64,000 nucleotides of DNA from Methanolacinia paynteri (GCF_000784355.1 NZ_KN360930.1:62001-126000); one strand, 5' to 3'. Shown: positions 18,742 through 28,278, numbered from the stretch's first letter. The notes: generated by a model not told the origin, from the sequence alone. Translations and numbers: made by a program.

Positions 18742-19488
18742 TCACATCTCCCCCAGTCTGTTTATGGCAGGCACTGTCCATACAGTAAGTCTTCCTGCCT
18801 GTGTTCCGGGTGCAAGGAGTTCTACATTCAGCTGTTCGACTGTTGTAATGTCTACACCTGCAAGGTTCTTGCCGGCGCGAAGCTGCTTGTCGCCTGTAAC
18901 GATAAGGAGACTTTTTCTCTGTTTGTAGCGTCTTCCACGGAGTTTTCCGCGTCCTGCACGAACCTTCCTTGAGTTCCTTGCACGGACTACGTCCTCGTAG
19001 AGTCCTGCTGCCCTGAGTGCGTCTGCTACTTCTTTCGTTGATTTCAGGTCTTCAAAGGCTTCCTCGAATACTACCGGTACGGCCCCTTCAAAGATATGAC
19101 CCCTTGCAAGAACAAGTTCCTCGTTTGTGGTTGCAGCGATTGCCGATCTCATCGCTTTTCTCTTTTCCTGCTTGTTGATCTTCTTTACAAGGATCTTTTC
19201 AACCTTCGGTGGGTGTGCCGCACGTCCGCCTACAGCCTGCGGGATTCTTGCTACACGTGAACCGTTCTTAATCCTCGGGACCTGTGCAACACCGCGTCCA
19301 CTTCCCCATGACGCTGCGGAAGTTTTTATTCCTGCATATGGGTTTGTTCCGTGAGGCTGGTAGCGCATGCTCTGGATCGAGATTACAGCCTTTTTAATGA
19401 GGTCGGGACGATATTCCTCTTCGAAAAGAACCGGAAGCTCGATCTCGCCTGCATCCTTTCCGTCAATTGTTTTTATCTGTGTTTTCAT
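18742..19488 (-). CDS. rpl4: Ribosomal protein L4
   Basis: A 248-aa uL4 with a long loop reaching the exit tunnel. The loop region includes [20 protein letters not shown] and [20 protein letters not shown], typical of archaeal/eukaryotic L4. The C-terminal [20 protein letters not shown] motif supports this. In bacteria L4 also represses its own operon; nothing here shows that for Archaea. Confidence 0.96.
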   Translation of the reverse strand: MKTQIKTIDGKDAGEIELPVLFEEEYRPDLIKKAVISIQSMRYQPHGTNPYAGIKTSAASWGSGRGVAQVPRIKNGSRVARIPQAVGGRAAHPPKVEKILVKKINKQEKRKAMRSAIAATTNEELVLARGHIFEGAVPVVFEEAFEDLKSTKEVADALRAAGLYEDVVRARNSRKVRAGRGKLRGRRYKQRKSLLIVTGDKQLRAGKNLAGVDITTVEQLNVELLAPGTQAGRLTVWTVPAINRLGEM

Positions 19489-19496
19489 CGCCTATT

Positions 19497-20510
19497 TCAC
19501 CCCTGCTTACTCATTGTGCTGACAAAGTTAATCGACGGTTCGCGGAAGACATGCTCTCCCTGGCGTATTGCCGGGCGAATCCTTATGAGACGCTTTGTGG
19601 GTCCGGGGATCGAGCCTTTGATCAGGACGTATTTTCCTCTGACAAGTCCGTAGTGGAGGAATCCTCCGTCCGGGTTGATCTCTTCGGGGTTGTTGCCGAT
19701 CCTGAGGATGCGCTTGTTGAATTCGGTCCTCTGCTGGTATCCCATCTGGCCCATCTGCGGTACCTGCCACCTTACGTGGTGAGGTGTCCACGGTCCGAGG
19801 TTTCCGATATGGCGCTTCTTCTTTCCGCGTGAGTGCTTGCGCTTTCTTACCTGAATGCCCCAGCGTTTTACTGCACCCTGGGTTCCCTTTCCGGTTGTAA
19901 CGGCAGTTACATCGATGTACTGTCCGGCGTTTGCGACATTTTCAATCTCGACTTCCTCTCCCAGCTTGGAGATTCCGAAGTCGAGGCGTGTGCTGAGGTC
20001 TCCGCCTGCGATGCGGATCTCCATCAGTTCCGGAACTTTCTTCGGGACACCTGTGAGCTGTTCGGGCTGCGTGTACATTATTGCAAAAATGTCGGTTACG
20101 AAGCCGTCTTCGATGCCCTTAAGAATTTTCTCTTTCTGTTCTTCGGCATTGTGCTTCTTTGGGATCTGTGTAGCACGGGAGATGCTCTCGTCGATGTTTT
20201 CTGACCAAACTTCGGCGAATGCTTTCCTGCCGTATGTGTCGTTTGTATAGGCACGAATCGCGATGACTTTCATCGGCGGAATCTCAATTACCGTAACCGG
20301 TACCGAGATCTCTTTTCCTTCCGATGGACTGTTCTTGTGGTCATCGATCATAATGACATGAGTCATACCCACTTTATAACCTGCATATCCCTGGAAGGCT
20401 GGCTCTCCGTTGTACGAAGGCCATGAGTGGTACTTCGGTACCTGACTCTTCGCCCTTTTGCGCGGGCTGTATGCAAGTGATCCTCTGCGTGGTCTGGTTG
20501 TTCCAGGCAT
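19497..20510 (-). CDS. rpl3: Ribosomal protein L3
   Basis: A 337-aa uL3, close to the peptidyl transferase centre. It begins with [20 protein letters not shown], the conserved archaeal/eukaryotic N-terminus, and has [17 protein letters not shown] and [20 protein letters not shown] motifs. It is the first gene of the operon. Only a weak SD (AGGA) precedes the ATG, and a long hairpin-rich leader lies upstream. Confidence 0.97.
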   Translation of the reverse strand: MPGTTRPRRGSLAYSPRKRAKSQVPKYHSWPSYNGEPAFQGYAGYKVGMTHVIMIDDHKNSPSEGKEISVPVTVIEIPPMKVIAIRAYTNDTYGRKAFAEVWSENIDESISRATQIPKKHNAEEQKEKILKGIEDGFVTDIFAIMYTQPEQLTGVPKKVPELMEIRIAGGDLSTRLDFGISKLGEEVEIENVANAGQYIDVTAVTTGKGTQGAVKRWGIQVRKRKHSRGKKKRHIGNLGPWTPHHVRWQVPQMGQMGYQQRTEFNKRILRIGNNPEEINPDGGFLHYGLVRGKYVLIKGSIPGPTKRLIRIRPAIRQGEHVFREPSINFVSTMSKQG

Positions 20511-20975
20511 TTATCAATCAGTCCTGTTTATTCTTTGAACTTTTTTCCGAGAAATCCGTGTTTACGGATTTCGGCCGGACCAAAAAGGATTTTCGGTCTG
20601 TTGAATCTGAGAATAACCATAACTGCGGCAGACTGTAATGCTGTCTGCATTCGGCCGGGAACCTGCCTGTTGTTACAGGACGTTTTTCCTCTGCCTTGTC
20701 TTTCCTGTTATCGGAAATCTCTCTCTAAAGATTCTGACCTATTTGTGCGCTATCCCGTCGGATAAAGGGCCGAAAATTTCGTCCACCCTCAAAAGCGCAT
20801 TTATCAGATCCTACTTTGTCAGCCGAACAGAAAGCCTTCATAGGCTTTTTGTCCTTTCTCGGCAATCTCCGGACAGCGATTACGTTGTCCGGGCAACCAC
20901 CGGGATTTAGGTTTCGCTGTTTTGAGGGCCGGTCCGGCTCTCGTTTTTCAGGCGATCCATAAAATCCCATAATGG
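20511..20975 (-). promoter_or_regulatory. Long hairpin-rich leader upstream of L3
   Basis: About 460 bases between the likely promoter and the L3 start contain no convincing gene but several perfect stems (coordinates on the plus strand). They are 20551-20572 (9 bp), 20628-20648 (6 bp), 20666-20679 (5 bp), 20822-20863 (nested: 5-bp outer and 7-bp inner stem) and 20869-20892 (7 bp). The pattern suits a structured 5' leader or an independent non-coding RNA. A minus-strand ORF of 81 codons (20725-20970) lies here but lacks family features. Confidence 0.5.
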
Positions 20976-20998
20976 GTTCCTAAATATTTTTTCTGAGA

Positions 20999-21007
20999 TA
21001 ATATAAA
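20999..21007 (-). promoter_or_regulatory. Candidate TATA box of the r-protein operon
   Basis: On the minus strand this reads TTTATATTA, which fits an archaeal TATA box. Transcription would start about 25 bases downstream, near 20978, at the beginning of the structured leader. A second AT-rich site at 20981-20989 is an alternative. Confidence 0.4.
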
Positions 21008-21011
21008 TCTA

Positions 21012-21035
21012 TTTAAAACATTCCGTGAGGAATGT
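21012..21035 (-). terminator. Candidate terminator of tfx
   Basis: A perfect 7-bp stem (ACATTCC / GGAATGT, loop of four) at 21018-21035 is followed on the minus strand by TTTTAAA. It lies about 90 nt past the tfx stop and just upstream of the r-protein promoter. Confidence 0.45.
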
Positions 21036-21124
21036 AAAAGTGGTTCACCATAACTGGTCTGAAGGCGGATCTATATATTATGCGATTGCGTTTGTAGATT
21101 GGCAAAAAACAATATGATATTCGT

Positions 21125-21529
21125 TTAACTGATGAAGATGTCCCCGTCTTCGTTGATATAGATCTCCAGGTCCTCTTTTATGTATCTTCCTCTGAATTTT
21201 TCAGGATTCGATTCGCGCATCTTGTTTATCAGTGAAATCGTATCGTACTGGATCTTGATGCCGGGCTTTTCGGCTTCCGCAAATATCTTCTTTACGGCAT
21301 CGAGCGAATCCATCCCTTTCTCTATTGTACAGAGATGGGTCGTATCGAGTGTGTAGAGAAAATCGAGAGTTTCGCGGGCTTTTTTAATATTCTCCATCGC
21401 AGCCTTTTCAATAGTGCAGATATTCGCCTTGGACGTGTGTATGATATCAGCTATCTGCTGCTGCGTCAGGCCCTGCTTCCTGTACCTCAACACTTCTTTT
21501 TGCCTGTCAGTCAGTAGAGTGTCTTTCAT
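21125..21529 (-). CDS. tfx: Tfx family DNA-binding regulator
   Basis: A 134-aa protein with an N-terminal helix-turn-helix, LTDRQKEVLRYRKQGLTQQQ followed by IADIIHTSKANICTIEKAA, and a C-terminal domain ending in a strand pair (DLEIYINEDGDIFIS). This is the methanogen-specific Tfx layout; Tfx of Methanothermobacter binds downstream of the molybdenum formylmethanofuran dehydrogenase (fmdECB) promoter. Here it is divergent from mtd, another methanogenesis gene, so control of mtd is a reasonable guess. ATG 21529 was preferred to the GTG just before it. TTTAAATTA at about 21551-21560 is a likely TATA box. Confidence 0.85.
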   Translation of the reverse strand: MKDTLLTDRQKEVLRYRKQGLTQQQIADIIHTSKANICTIEKAAMENIKKARETLDFLYTLDTTHLCTIEKGMDSLDAVKKIFAEAEKPGIKIQYDTISLINKMRESNPEKFRGRYIKEDLEIYINEDGDIFIS

Positions 21530-21613
21530 CACTATGGTTATATGTTTTGATTAATTTAAACACTTTTCGTTAACCGATCAAATATTGCTGATATTTGCAA
21601 ATATTTCAAAATC

Positions 21614-21660
21614 TTTATTATCAGACCAGATGAATCTTAGAATGTTCTCAAATTTGAGAG
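21614..21660 (+). promoter_or_regulatory. mtd promoter with 14-bp palindrome in the leader
   Basis: CTTTATTAT at 21614-21622 is a plausible TATA box, giving a start near 21643. The perfect palindrome TCTCAAATTTGAGA at 21647-21660 follows at once, and its right arm runs into the SD-like GAGAGGT before the ATG at 21670. It could be an operator (for Tfx or another factor) or influence translation. Confidence 0.5.
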
Positions 21661-21669
21661 GTATAGAAT

Positions 21670-22512
21670 ATGGTAGTAAAAGTAGGAATTGCAAAACTCG
21701 GTAACATCGCAAGCGGTGTAATGGCCGAACTTCTCCTTGATGAGCGTGCAGACCGCGAGGACATGGAAACATTCATGGCCACAAGCGGAACGAAGCTCCA
21801 GGAAAAAGATATTGACCGCGTCGTCGAGAACATGAAGGCATACGGCCCTGACTTCTGTGTCGTAGTCTCGCCGAACGGTGTTCTCCCCGGACCTAAAGGT
21901 GCACGTGAGGCACTTGCAGCGGCAGGCATTCCCTGTGTCGTAATTACCGACGACATCACAACCAAAAAGGACGAATTTGCAGCACTGAAGGAAACAAGCT
22001 TCGGTTACATCATCATGAAGGCCGACGCAATGATCGGTGCACGCCGTGAATTCCTCGACCCGATCGAGATGGCGGACTACAACGGAAACCTTGTAAAGGT
22101 TCTCGCAATAACCGGTGCATTCCGCAAACTCCAGATTGCACTCGATGAAGTCATCGACCAGGTAAAGGAAGGAAAGAAGGGCGCAGACCTTGCTCTCCCG
22201 AAGATAGTAATGAGCTCGGACAAGGCTGTCGAGGGCGAGTTCACAAACCCCTACGCATATGCAAAGGCACGCGCAGCATACGAGATGGCACAGTCTGTTG
22301 CAGGAATCAATGTAAAGGGCTGCTTCATGACAAAGGGACACGAGAACTACACCCCGATCGTTGCATCCGCACACGAAGTCATGCGCCAGGCAATGCTCCT
22401 CTGCGACGAGGCACGCGAACTCGAGAAGTCCTGCGACGGTGTAATCCGCAAGCCACACAAGGGCGACGGAACACGTGTCGAAAAGGTCAAATTAATCGAC
22501 AAACCCTGGTAA
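21670..22512 (+). CDS. mtd: F420-dependent methylene-H4MPT dehydrogenase
   Basis: Catalyses the reversible F420-dependent oxidation of methylene- to methenyl-tetrahydromethanopterin in CO2-reducing methanogenesis. The 280-aa protein begins [20 protein letters not shown] and contains [18 protein letters not shown]-like text ([18 protein letters not shown]) and [20 protein letters not shown], all diagnostic of Mtd. The length matches the family. Codon use is strongly biased, as in highly expressed methanogenesis genes. A clear SD precedes the ATG. A T-run follows the stop at about 22528-22536. Confidence 0.98.
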   Translation: MVVKVGIAKLGNIASGVMAELLLDERADREDMETFMATSGTKLQEKDIDRVVENMKAYGPDFCVVVSPNGVLPGPKGAREALAAAGIPCVVITDDITTKKDEFAALKETSFGYIIMKADAMIGARREFLDPIEMADYNGNLVKVLAITGAFRKLQIALDEVIDQVKEGKKGADLALPKIVMSSDKAVEGEFTNPYAYAKARAAYEMAQSVAGINVKGCFMTKGHENYTPIVASAHEVMRQAMLLCDEARELEKSCDGVIRKPHKGDGTRVEKVKLIDKPW

Positions 22513-22610
22513 ATTAAAATACCATCTTTTTTTTTAGTTCACAAATTATTATCTTGTAACAGTGTTCACATCCGTTAACCTGATAATGAAATATTGAGAA
22601 AACTTAACCG

Positions 22611-23567
22611 ATGAAAATATTATACATACCGGTATTTTTGGTATTAATATTGATCTGCATATCCTGCGGATGCACAGACTCAGATTCTGATTCTCCTCAG
22701 GTCAATGATACGCCGCAAGTGCCGGTGTTACATGTTGAGACTCGGAACTATACTTTATCCGGGCTCGAGGAATTTGTCATGAACGCATCCGAATATGCAA
22801 AAGAAGTAGGTATGGAAGAGGCTGCCGCAGAGTTCAATGATCCTTCCGGCAAATTTGTTGACGGGACCATGTATATATATGCACTTTATTATAACGGAAC
22901 TTATATCGCCCAGCCTTTCAACCAGAGCCTTGTCGGAACGAACGGATTGTCCGCGACAGACACCAATGGTATGAGGTTTGTCGAGGCGTGCCGTGATGTG
23001 GCAGAATCGGGAGGAGGAGAGGTTCTTTATACCTATCCGAACCCGTCGGATAATATGACATACGAGGAAAAGCTCGGGTATGTGTATCCAGTCGATGATG
23101 AATGGTGGATAGGCTCAGGAATATATCTTGACGATCTTGTGGATAAAACCAATAGCACACCCCTTTATCTTGGATACGTGAAGGATTTTATGACCGGTGC
23201 GGCCTTATTTGCCGAGAACGTATCCATGGATGAAGCAATCTCGGTGTTCAACAACCAAAGCGGAGATTATTTTGATCTTGACAACGGGATGTATGTCCTT
23301 GCGCTGGATTATGATGGAAATATCCTTGCCCATCCTGCATACCCGGAGATCATAGGTGAGAATATCTATGATCGTGAGATGAAATTCGGTGTCAAAAGTA
23401 TCCAAAGAGCAGCAGAAATCGCTCGTAATGGCGGAGGATTCATAATTTACAGTTATGATGGAACCGACGGCACAATTAAGCAGAACCTGAATTATGTCAT
23501 GCCTGTCGAAAAGGACGACTACTGGATAATCAGTTCGGGTATTTCCAGGGATCTGCTCCAGTATTGA
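22611..23567 (+). CDS. Secreted lipoprotein with two Cache domains
   Basis: A 318-aa protein with a signal peptide ending in a lipobox (ISCGC, Cys near residue 22) and an acidic linker. Two similar halves follow (about 45-180 and 185-318). Each has a helix, an aromatic strand segment (YIYALYYNGTYIA; MYVLALDYDGNILAHP) and an ending like YVYPVDDEWWIGSGIY or YVMPVEKDDYWIISSGI. These are single-Cache-type small-molecule binding domains. There is no kinase, chemoreceptor or cyclase domain, so it is a free binding lipoprotein on the outer membrane face. The ligand is unknown. Confidence 0.8.
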   Translation: MKILYIPVFLVLILICISCGCTDSDSDSPQVNDTPQVPVLHVETRNYTLSGLEEFVMNASEYAKEVGMEEAAAEFNDPSGKFVDGTMYIYALYYNGTYIAQPFNQSLVGTNGLSATDTNGMRFVEACRDVAESGGGEVLYTYPNPSDNMTYEEKLGYVYPVDDEWWIGSGIYLDDLVDKTNSTPLYLGYVKDFMTGAALFAENVSMDEAISVFNNQSGDYFDLDNGMYVLALDYDGNILAHPAYPEIIGENIYDREMKFGVKSIQRAAEIARNGGGFIIYSYDGTDGTIKQNLNYVMPVEKDDYWIISSGISRDLLQY

Positions 23568-23609
23568 TTATCCCAACCCTTTTTTTACATAGAGTTCATT
23601 CTTATCATT

Positions 23610-24158
23610 ATGCGGCGCGATGAAGCCTTGGCCCTTTTGAAGTCTCGCGTGAGCGGTAAAGGTCTGATAAATCACTGTATTGCAACTGCGGCAGTAATGA
23701 AGGCTGTTGCTGCAAGACTTGGAGAAGATCAGGATAAATGGGAGATTATCGGGATTCTTCATGACATAGATTTCGAATACACAGGCGGTGACATGACTCT
23801 TCACGGTGCAGAAGGCTACAGGATACTCGCCGAAACCGGGGTTCCGGAAGAGATTGCAGGGCCTGTGAAGAGACACAATTATGAGATGTACGGGGATTCG
23901 AAAACTCCTGTGGATACTGCACTCACTGCAGCCGACAATATATCGGGGCTGATAATCGCCTGTGCCATGGTCAAAGGCGGAGATTTATCTGCTGTTTCAG
24001 TGAAAACCGTTATGAAAAAGATGAAGGATTGTTCGTTTGCGGCGGGATGCAGCAGGGAGAGAGTAAGGATGATCGAAGATTGCATTGAGCTTCCTGAATT
24101 TTATGAGATCTCTATTGAGGGATTAAAGACCGTTAAAGATGAGATTGGTCTTGTATAA
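23610..24158 (+). CDS. HD-domain phosphohydrolase-like protein
   Basis: A 182-aa protein with the HD signature: NHCIATAAVMKAVAARLG with the first His (about residue 22), ILHDIDFEYTGG with the HD pair (about 51-52), HGAEGYRILAETGVPEEI, and a late TALTAADNISG Asp. It belongs to the HDIG-type hydrolases. The substrate, probably a nucleotide or phosphoester, cannot be told. It lies 42 nt after the Cache lipoprotein gene, possibly in one transcript. Confidence 0.8.
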   Translation: MRRDEALALLKSRVSGKGLINHCIATAAVMKAVAARLGEDQDKWEIIGILHDIDFEYTGGDMTLHGAEGYRILAETGVPEEIAGPVKRHNYEMYGDSKTPVDTALTAADNISGLIIACAMVKGGDLSAVSVKTVMKKMKDCSFAAGCSRERVRMIEDCIELPEFYEISIEGLKTVKDEIGLV

Positions 24159-24353
24159 TCCGCGAATTTTGTTATATCTGAAAACTTTCACTCCCTGTAG
24201 CCGGAAAGAAGAGAAAGGGTTTGGATTTTATTTGGCTCTTCGCTGTTTCATATAGGTAAGTAATTGTTCGAAAATACTTCGCATTTCCTCATCCTCATAT
24301 ACGTTCGGATATTACATACATGGCACTTCCGTATTGCTTACAGATCTTACTCA
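24159..24353. other. Intergenic stretch before a hairpin cluster
   Basis: Part of the roughly 535-base gap between two convergent genes. No gene is visible here. The remainder of the gap is taken up by the hairpin cluster described separately and about 56 bases of the MFS gene's 3' flank. Confidence 0.4.
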
Positions 24354-24637
24354 GGCAACCCCGGCACCGGCGGTCAAAGACCGCCGGACGGCCCCTGCCC
24401 AGGGACCTTGCCTTTAAGATAGCTTTTCCATGGCACGCCCAGGGGACCGGCGAGGGTCCCCTGAGCTGTTGAATTTAGCCTTCTTTGGCATATTCCGTTC
24501 CGTACACGCCATGAGTTTTTCACATCCTGCTGCTCAGGGGATACTCGTCTATCCCCTGAGTGGCCTATCATGATAAGAGGCCCCGAGGTCGGGGCCGATC
24601 CGCGGGCCTGCTTTGCGGCTCGCGGCGAGGGGTTGCC
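24354..24637. repeat. GC-rich hairpin cluster bounded by GGCAACCCC inverted repeats
   Basis: The borders GGCAACCCC (24354-24362) and GGGGTTGCC (24629-24637) are exact inverted copies. Between them lie separate perfect stems: 24367-24387 (9 bp, loop aaa), 24440-24463 (9 bp), 24533-24560 (11 bp) and 24579-24596 (8 bp), plus an imperfect one at about 24600-24625. There is no ORF consistent with function. A related cluster lies near 31.3 kb; both are in convergent intergenic regions. It may be a repeat family, a structured RNA or a bidirectional termination zone. Confidence 0.6.
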
Positions 24638-24693
24638 AAAAGTAGTGAAACCTGTATTTTGTACCCACGCAGATTAGCGAAGAGCCTTTTATT

Positions 24694-26154
24694 TTATCTT
24701 TCCGTGCTGTTCCCTGCTTCTGCCGCCCTTTTTTTATCGGGTACCAGCAGTGCGAACAACAGTGCCGCTGCCATGAGTACAATCGAGAATATATAGATAT
24801 AAGGCATCGCGGACGAGAAGACATATGCCGAGACGTCGTTTATGGAGATTCCTCCGCTGTTAACTGTTGTACTCGCCATTCCCGACTGGAGTATCAGCGT
24901 ATAAATTGCTGTTCCAAGGCTCATCCCTATGTAAAAAACGAGGTTGCTTATGGCTGAGCCCGTGATCTCAAGTCCTTTCGGGCTGTGTTCGATAATTCTG
25001 CTTGCACCGGAACTTGCAACCGCTCCTATCGCCATTCCGAAGAGGATTAGGGCGATGACCATGTAAATTATCATGCCCGGGCTAGTCAGGGATATTAAGA
25101 AGATTACAAATGCTATGGTTCCGATCAGGGCAGATATCGAACAGACCATTCTGTTGCCCTCGTAGTCGGAGAGGAATCCTCCGGCAGGCCCTGCGATGAT
25201 CATTATCATAGGCGGGATGAGCATGTAGAGTCCTGATATGTCGGGAGTGAATTCGAGAACCTTCTCCAGGTAGAAAGGAAGAATAAGTTCTATTCCACCT
25301 AGTACTATCTCGAATACGAGCAGGAAGGCTGTAGAGAGCAGAAAGGCCCAGGACAGGAATATGGACATATCCAGTATAGGGTCTTTGGATCTCTTCTCCT
25401 GGATAATGAATATTACAAGGGCCAGTATGGAGACTGCTGCCGTTATTATGGTCTCCGGTGAACTCCACCCGTATTCGCTTCCTTTCGTGAGCAGAAACAG
25501 AAACGATACCATGAAGAGCGACATGAATACGAGCCCGCTGTAATCGAAGCCATTTGATCTTTCTGCCGGGCTATATGGTTTCAGGCAGAAGTACGTCAGG
25601 GCCATCCCGATGATGCCGATAGGTATGTTGATGTAAAATATCCAGTGCCAGGAGATGAAATGGGTTATGTATCCTCCGATTGCCGGTCCTGCTGCAAGGC
25701 CGAATCCCCCGGCGCCCATAATAATTCCAAGTGCACGCCCTCTTGTCTCCGGGGTAAATCCTATTGCGACCTGTGCAGGAACGGCTGCGGCCATCATCGC
25801 TCCGCCCGTGGCCTGCAGGAACCGGAAGAATATGAGCAGTTCTATTCTTCCTGATATTGCGCAAAAATATGAGCTTACGGTAAACAGGAGTAGTCCTGCA
25901 AAAAGGATCTTTCTGGTCCCCGTTTTCTCAATAACTTTTGCGAATGGAAGGAGCAGGCAGCTTATCGTCAAAAAATAGACCATCGGGATCCATGACGCGG
26001 TCCCCAGGTTGATATTGAAGTCGGATGCGATTGTAGGGAGAGAGATATTGAGGGCGGTTCCGTCAATAAGTTCTATTGCAGTTGCAAGGGAGAGGAGAAA
26101 GAGCACTGGCCAGTGGCCATACTGTCCATCCTTTTCTCCCTGTTCCGCATTCAT
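24694..26154 (-). CDS. MFS drug/export transporter, DHA2 (EmrB/QacA) type
   Basis: A 486-aa protein with about 14 predicted membrane segments. Early motifs AIELIDGTALNISLPTIA and WIPMVYFLTISCLLLPFAKV match the D1 and A-region of the DHA2 family. GRALGIIMGAGGFGLAAGPA is the motif C (antiporter) segment. Such proteins export drugs, dyes or metabolites using the proton gradient. No regulator or partner is adjacent. Confidence 0.9.
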   Translation of the reverse strand: MNAEQGEKDGQYGHWPVLFLLSLATAIELIDGTALNISLPTIASDFNINLGTASWIPMVYFLTISCLLLPFAKVIEKTGTRKILFAGLLLFTVSSYFCAISGRIELLIFFRFLQATGGAMMAAAVPAQVAIGFTPETRGRALGIIMGAGGFGLAAGPAIGGYITHFISWHWIFYINIPIGIIGMALTYFCLKPYSPAERSNGFDYSGLVFMSLFMVSFLFLLTKGSEYGWSSPETIITAAVSILALVIFIIQEKRSKDPILDMSIFLSWAFLLSTAFLLVFEIVLGGIELILPFYLEKVLEFTPDISGLYMLIPPMIMIIAGPAGGFLSDYEGNRMVCSISALIGTIAFVIFLISLTSPGMIIYMVIALILFGMAIGAVASSGASRIIEHSPKGLEITGSAISNLVFYIGMSLGTAIYTLILQSGMASTTVNSGGISINDVSAYVFSSAMPYIYIFSIVLMAAALLFALLVPDKKRAAEAGNSTER

Positions 26155-26244
26155 AAATTTCTCTGCCTGTGCTATATTGTTTGAAATGATTCTTTATCAG
26201 TCTGGCGGGTCTATCCTGCATCTGTATGCCGAAGTTCTGCCGGA

Positions 26245-27183
26245 TTAATACTTCTGGAATCTACTGTCTATCCTTTTTAGATCTTCGGGAACGGTCATGA
26301 CGACAGGTTCAAAGTGCAGTCTCTCCATGAATGCCGAATCGGAGATCGACTCCGGGTTTGGGTTTATCCTTGCAATGATCGATACGAACGCCCTGAAATA
26401 CCTTTCATGCTCGTCTTTTCCGAACCTGATCGCCATATTGAGGGCATGATTGCCGGCATTTTTATAGATCTCCATTACTCTCCTGATCCCTCCGGCGATC
26501 TCAGGAATGAACTCTTCAAAATCGTTGAACGAGCAAAAAGGAAGATATCCCCTGATCTCCTTTTCTCCTGTCGGTACCGGGTTTGCACACCACGTTATCT
26601 CGTCGCCAAACAGATACCTCTCGGATTCTTTTTCCGATTCGGCTACTGAAAGCCAGTAATTCGATCCTGTTCTATCAAAATATTCCTTTGACCTGTTTAT
26701 GTAAAGAGATGTCAGGTATGTAGGAATCCCTTCCGAGAATCCCTGCAGATGGGGATGGATCATGCTTGCGCCTGCAGAGGAAAGATAATTCCAGTTTATC
26801 GTGGCAAATCCTTCTTTTTCCTTAAGGCCCAGAAACTGGCCTTTAAGTGAATCGAGGATCTGGTTTTCGGTAATCTCATGTGGGCAATGCTCCCTTGTGA
26901 TTACCGTCACTATATGGTTCTCACCGAAGGGGTAGATGTTTGGAAAAGTAGTGCTTTCTCCAACATGTATTCTTTCGCCGGTTTCAAAACAGGGTGTGTC
27001 TTTTTCGATATTTTCAGGGCAGAACGGGCAGGACTCATTCATTTCTAATGCCTCAGGTATCCTGAGATCATTTAAACCCCTTTCTTCTCTTGACGGGCAT
27101 ATCCTGCACCTGATTCCCGTCAGTGTTTCTTCCCTGTACTCGATCTTTCGTCCGTTTATATCAAGAAGAGCCTTTGAAAACAT
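26245..27183 (-). CDS. Galactose-1-phosphate uridylyltransferase-like protein (HIT superfamily)
   Basis: A 312-aa protein with the GalT/HIT nucleotidyltransferase active-site motif MIHPHLQGF (about residues 161-169), the HPH-x-Q form of uridylyl/adenylyltransferases. Four Cys in CRICPSREERG and CPFCPENI suggest a bound zinc, as in GalT. It would transfer a nucleotidyl group between a sugar phosphate and a nucleotide sugar or ATP. The exact substrates are open; archaeal members are often annotated GalT. GGAG lies 5 nt before the ATG. Confidence 0.82.
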   Translation of the reverse strand: MFSKALLDINGRKIEYREETLTGIRCRICPSREERGLNDLRIPEALEMNESCPFCPENIEKDTPCFETGERIHVGESTTFPNIYPFGENHIVTVITREHCPHEITENQILDSLKGQFLGLKEKEGFATINWNYLSSAGASMIHPHLQGFSEGIPTYLTSLYINRSKEYFDRTGSNYWLSVAESEKESERYLFGDEITWCANPVPTGEKEIRGYLPFCSFNDFEEFIPEIAGGIRRVMEIYKNAGNHALNMAIRFGKDEHERYFRAFVSIIARINPNPESISDSAFMERLHFEPVVMTVPEDLKRIDSRFQKY

Positions 27184-27279
27184 GAGAACTCCGGAATCTG
27201 TACATTGTCCTGCCTGAACAGTACTAATTTAAAAAAGGTGCTGAAAACAAAAAAATTTTGGTATATTGTCCTGTTTTAC

Positions 27280-28278
27280 TTAGACAATGTACTTTCCGAG
27301 AAGGCGGATGGAGTTTGTCATGTCGGGTCCGAGTGGTGAACCGAAGATGATCTGTGTAACTCCTGATGCGGTAAGGTTCTCGCACTTCTCTTTTACCATC
27401 TCAGGTGTTCCTGCGATTGTGAATGCATCGATCTCGCCGTCTCCGACAAGTCCTCCGACTGCACCAAAGTCGAAACGTGAAAGTGCATCTTTGATCTTCG
27501 CTACGTTTGAAAGGTCAAGGCCGTGGCGTTCGAGAAGTGCCGGTGGTGAACCTGCTGCAATGAATGCTGCAACGATCTTTGCTGCATTGCGTGCCTTCTT
27601 CTCGCTCTGGTCGATCGACATTGCGGTGTATGCACCGACATCGAACTTCTTGAACTTCTTGTCGTCAACCTTGTCGCATGCCGCTTTGATCAGCGGGATT
27701 GCGATGTCGAAGTCCTTGGAGTTTGATGCGTTGATGAGTGCTCCCTCTCCGATCTCACCTGCAAGTTCGAGCATCTTGGGACCCTGGGCACCAATGTATA
27801 CGGGGATTCCCTTCTTGCCCGGAAGCTGGACACCGGTAAGCTTTGCACCGTCGTAGTCGAAGAATTCCATGTTTCCGCTCTTTTTGACTTCGTTACCTGA
27901 GCAGAGTGCCTTGATCTGCTGGACACCTTCCTTCAGGCGTGCAACGGGCTTTACGGGGTCGATTGCGAGCTTCGGGAGTGTCGATAGGTCGCCCGGTCCG
28001 ATACCGAGAACTGCGCGCCCTTCGGAGATCTCGTTCAGTGTGCACATAAAGGATGCAATTGCTGCCGGAGTGTCCGTGAATGTGTTCATGATACCCGGTC
28101 CCATCTTGAGGCTGTCTGTTGCCTGTGCAATTGCTGCAAGGGTGGGGTAGCAGTGGCGGTTGTTATAGTGGTTTGTAATCCACGCAAAGTCAATATCTTT
28201 GTTCTCTGCGAGTTTACAGTACTTTACAACCTGCTTAACGCTGATGTTTCCTGGTACAAATTCTATTCCATAACTCAA
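27280..28278 (-). CDS. mer: F420-dependent methylene-H4MPT reductase
   Basis: Reduces methylene- to methyl-tetrahydromethanopterin with F420H2, the step after Mtd in methanogenesis. The 332-aa luciferase-like TIM-barrel protein has YGIEFVPGNISVKQVVKYCK, FAWITNHYNNRHCYP and the AVLGIGPGDLSTL motif, all characteristic of Mer. The start is a TTG (28276-28278) placed 7 nt after a strong GGTGA; no ATG fits better. Codon use is highly biased. GATTTAAAAAC near 28315-28325 is the likely TATA box on the minus strand. Confidence 0.98.
   Translation of the reverse strand: MSYGIEFVPGNISVKQVVKYCKLAENKDIDFAWITNHYNNRHCYPTLAAIAQATDSLKMGPGIMNTFTDTPAAIASFMCTLNEISEGRAVLGIGPGDLSTLPKLAIDPVKPVARLKEGVQQIKALCSGNEVKKSGNMEFFDYDGAKLTGVQLPGKKGIPVYIGAQGPKMLELAGEIGEGALINASNSKDFDIAIPLIKAACDKVDDKKFKKFDVGAYTAMSIDQSEKKARNAAKIVAAFIAAGSPPALLERHGLDLSNVAKIKDALSRFDFGAVGGLVGDGEIDAFTIAGTPEMVKEKCENLTASGVTQIIFGSPLGPDMTNSIRLLGKYIV

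Noticed and set aside
20725-20970. 81-codon minus-strand ORF in the L3 leader.
   Set aside because: Arg/Pro/Gly-rich with no family pattern, coinciding with strong hairpins; better explained as structured leader, although its ATG is close to the expected transcription start.
24354-24637. The hairpin cluster with inverted borders considered as an insertion sequence or MITE.
   Set aside because: Nine-bp borders without a visible target duplication or transposase relation are too little to call a transposable element.
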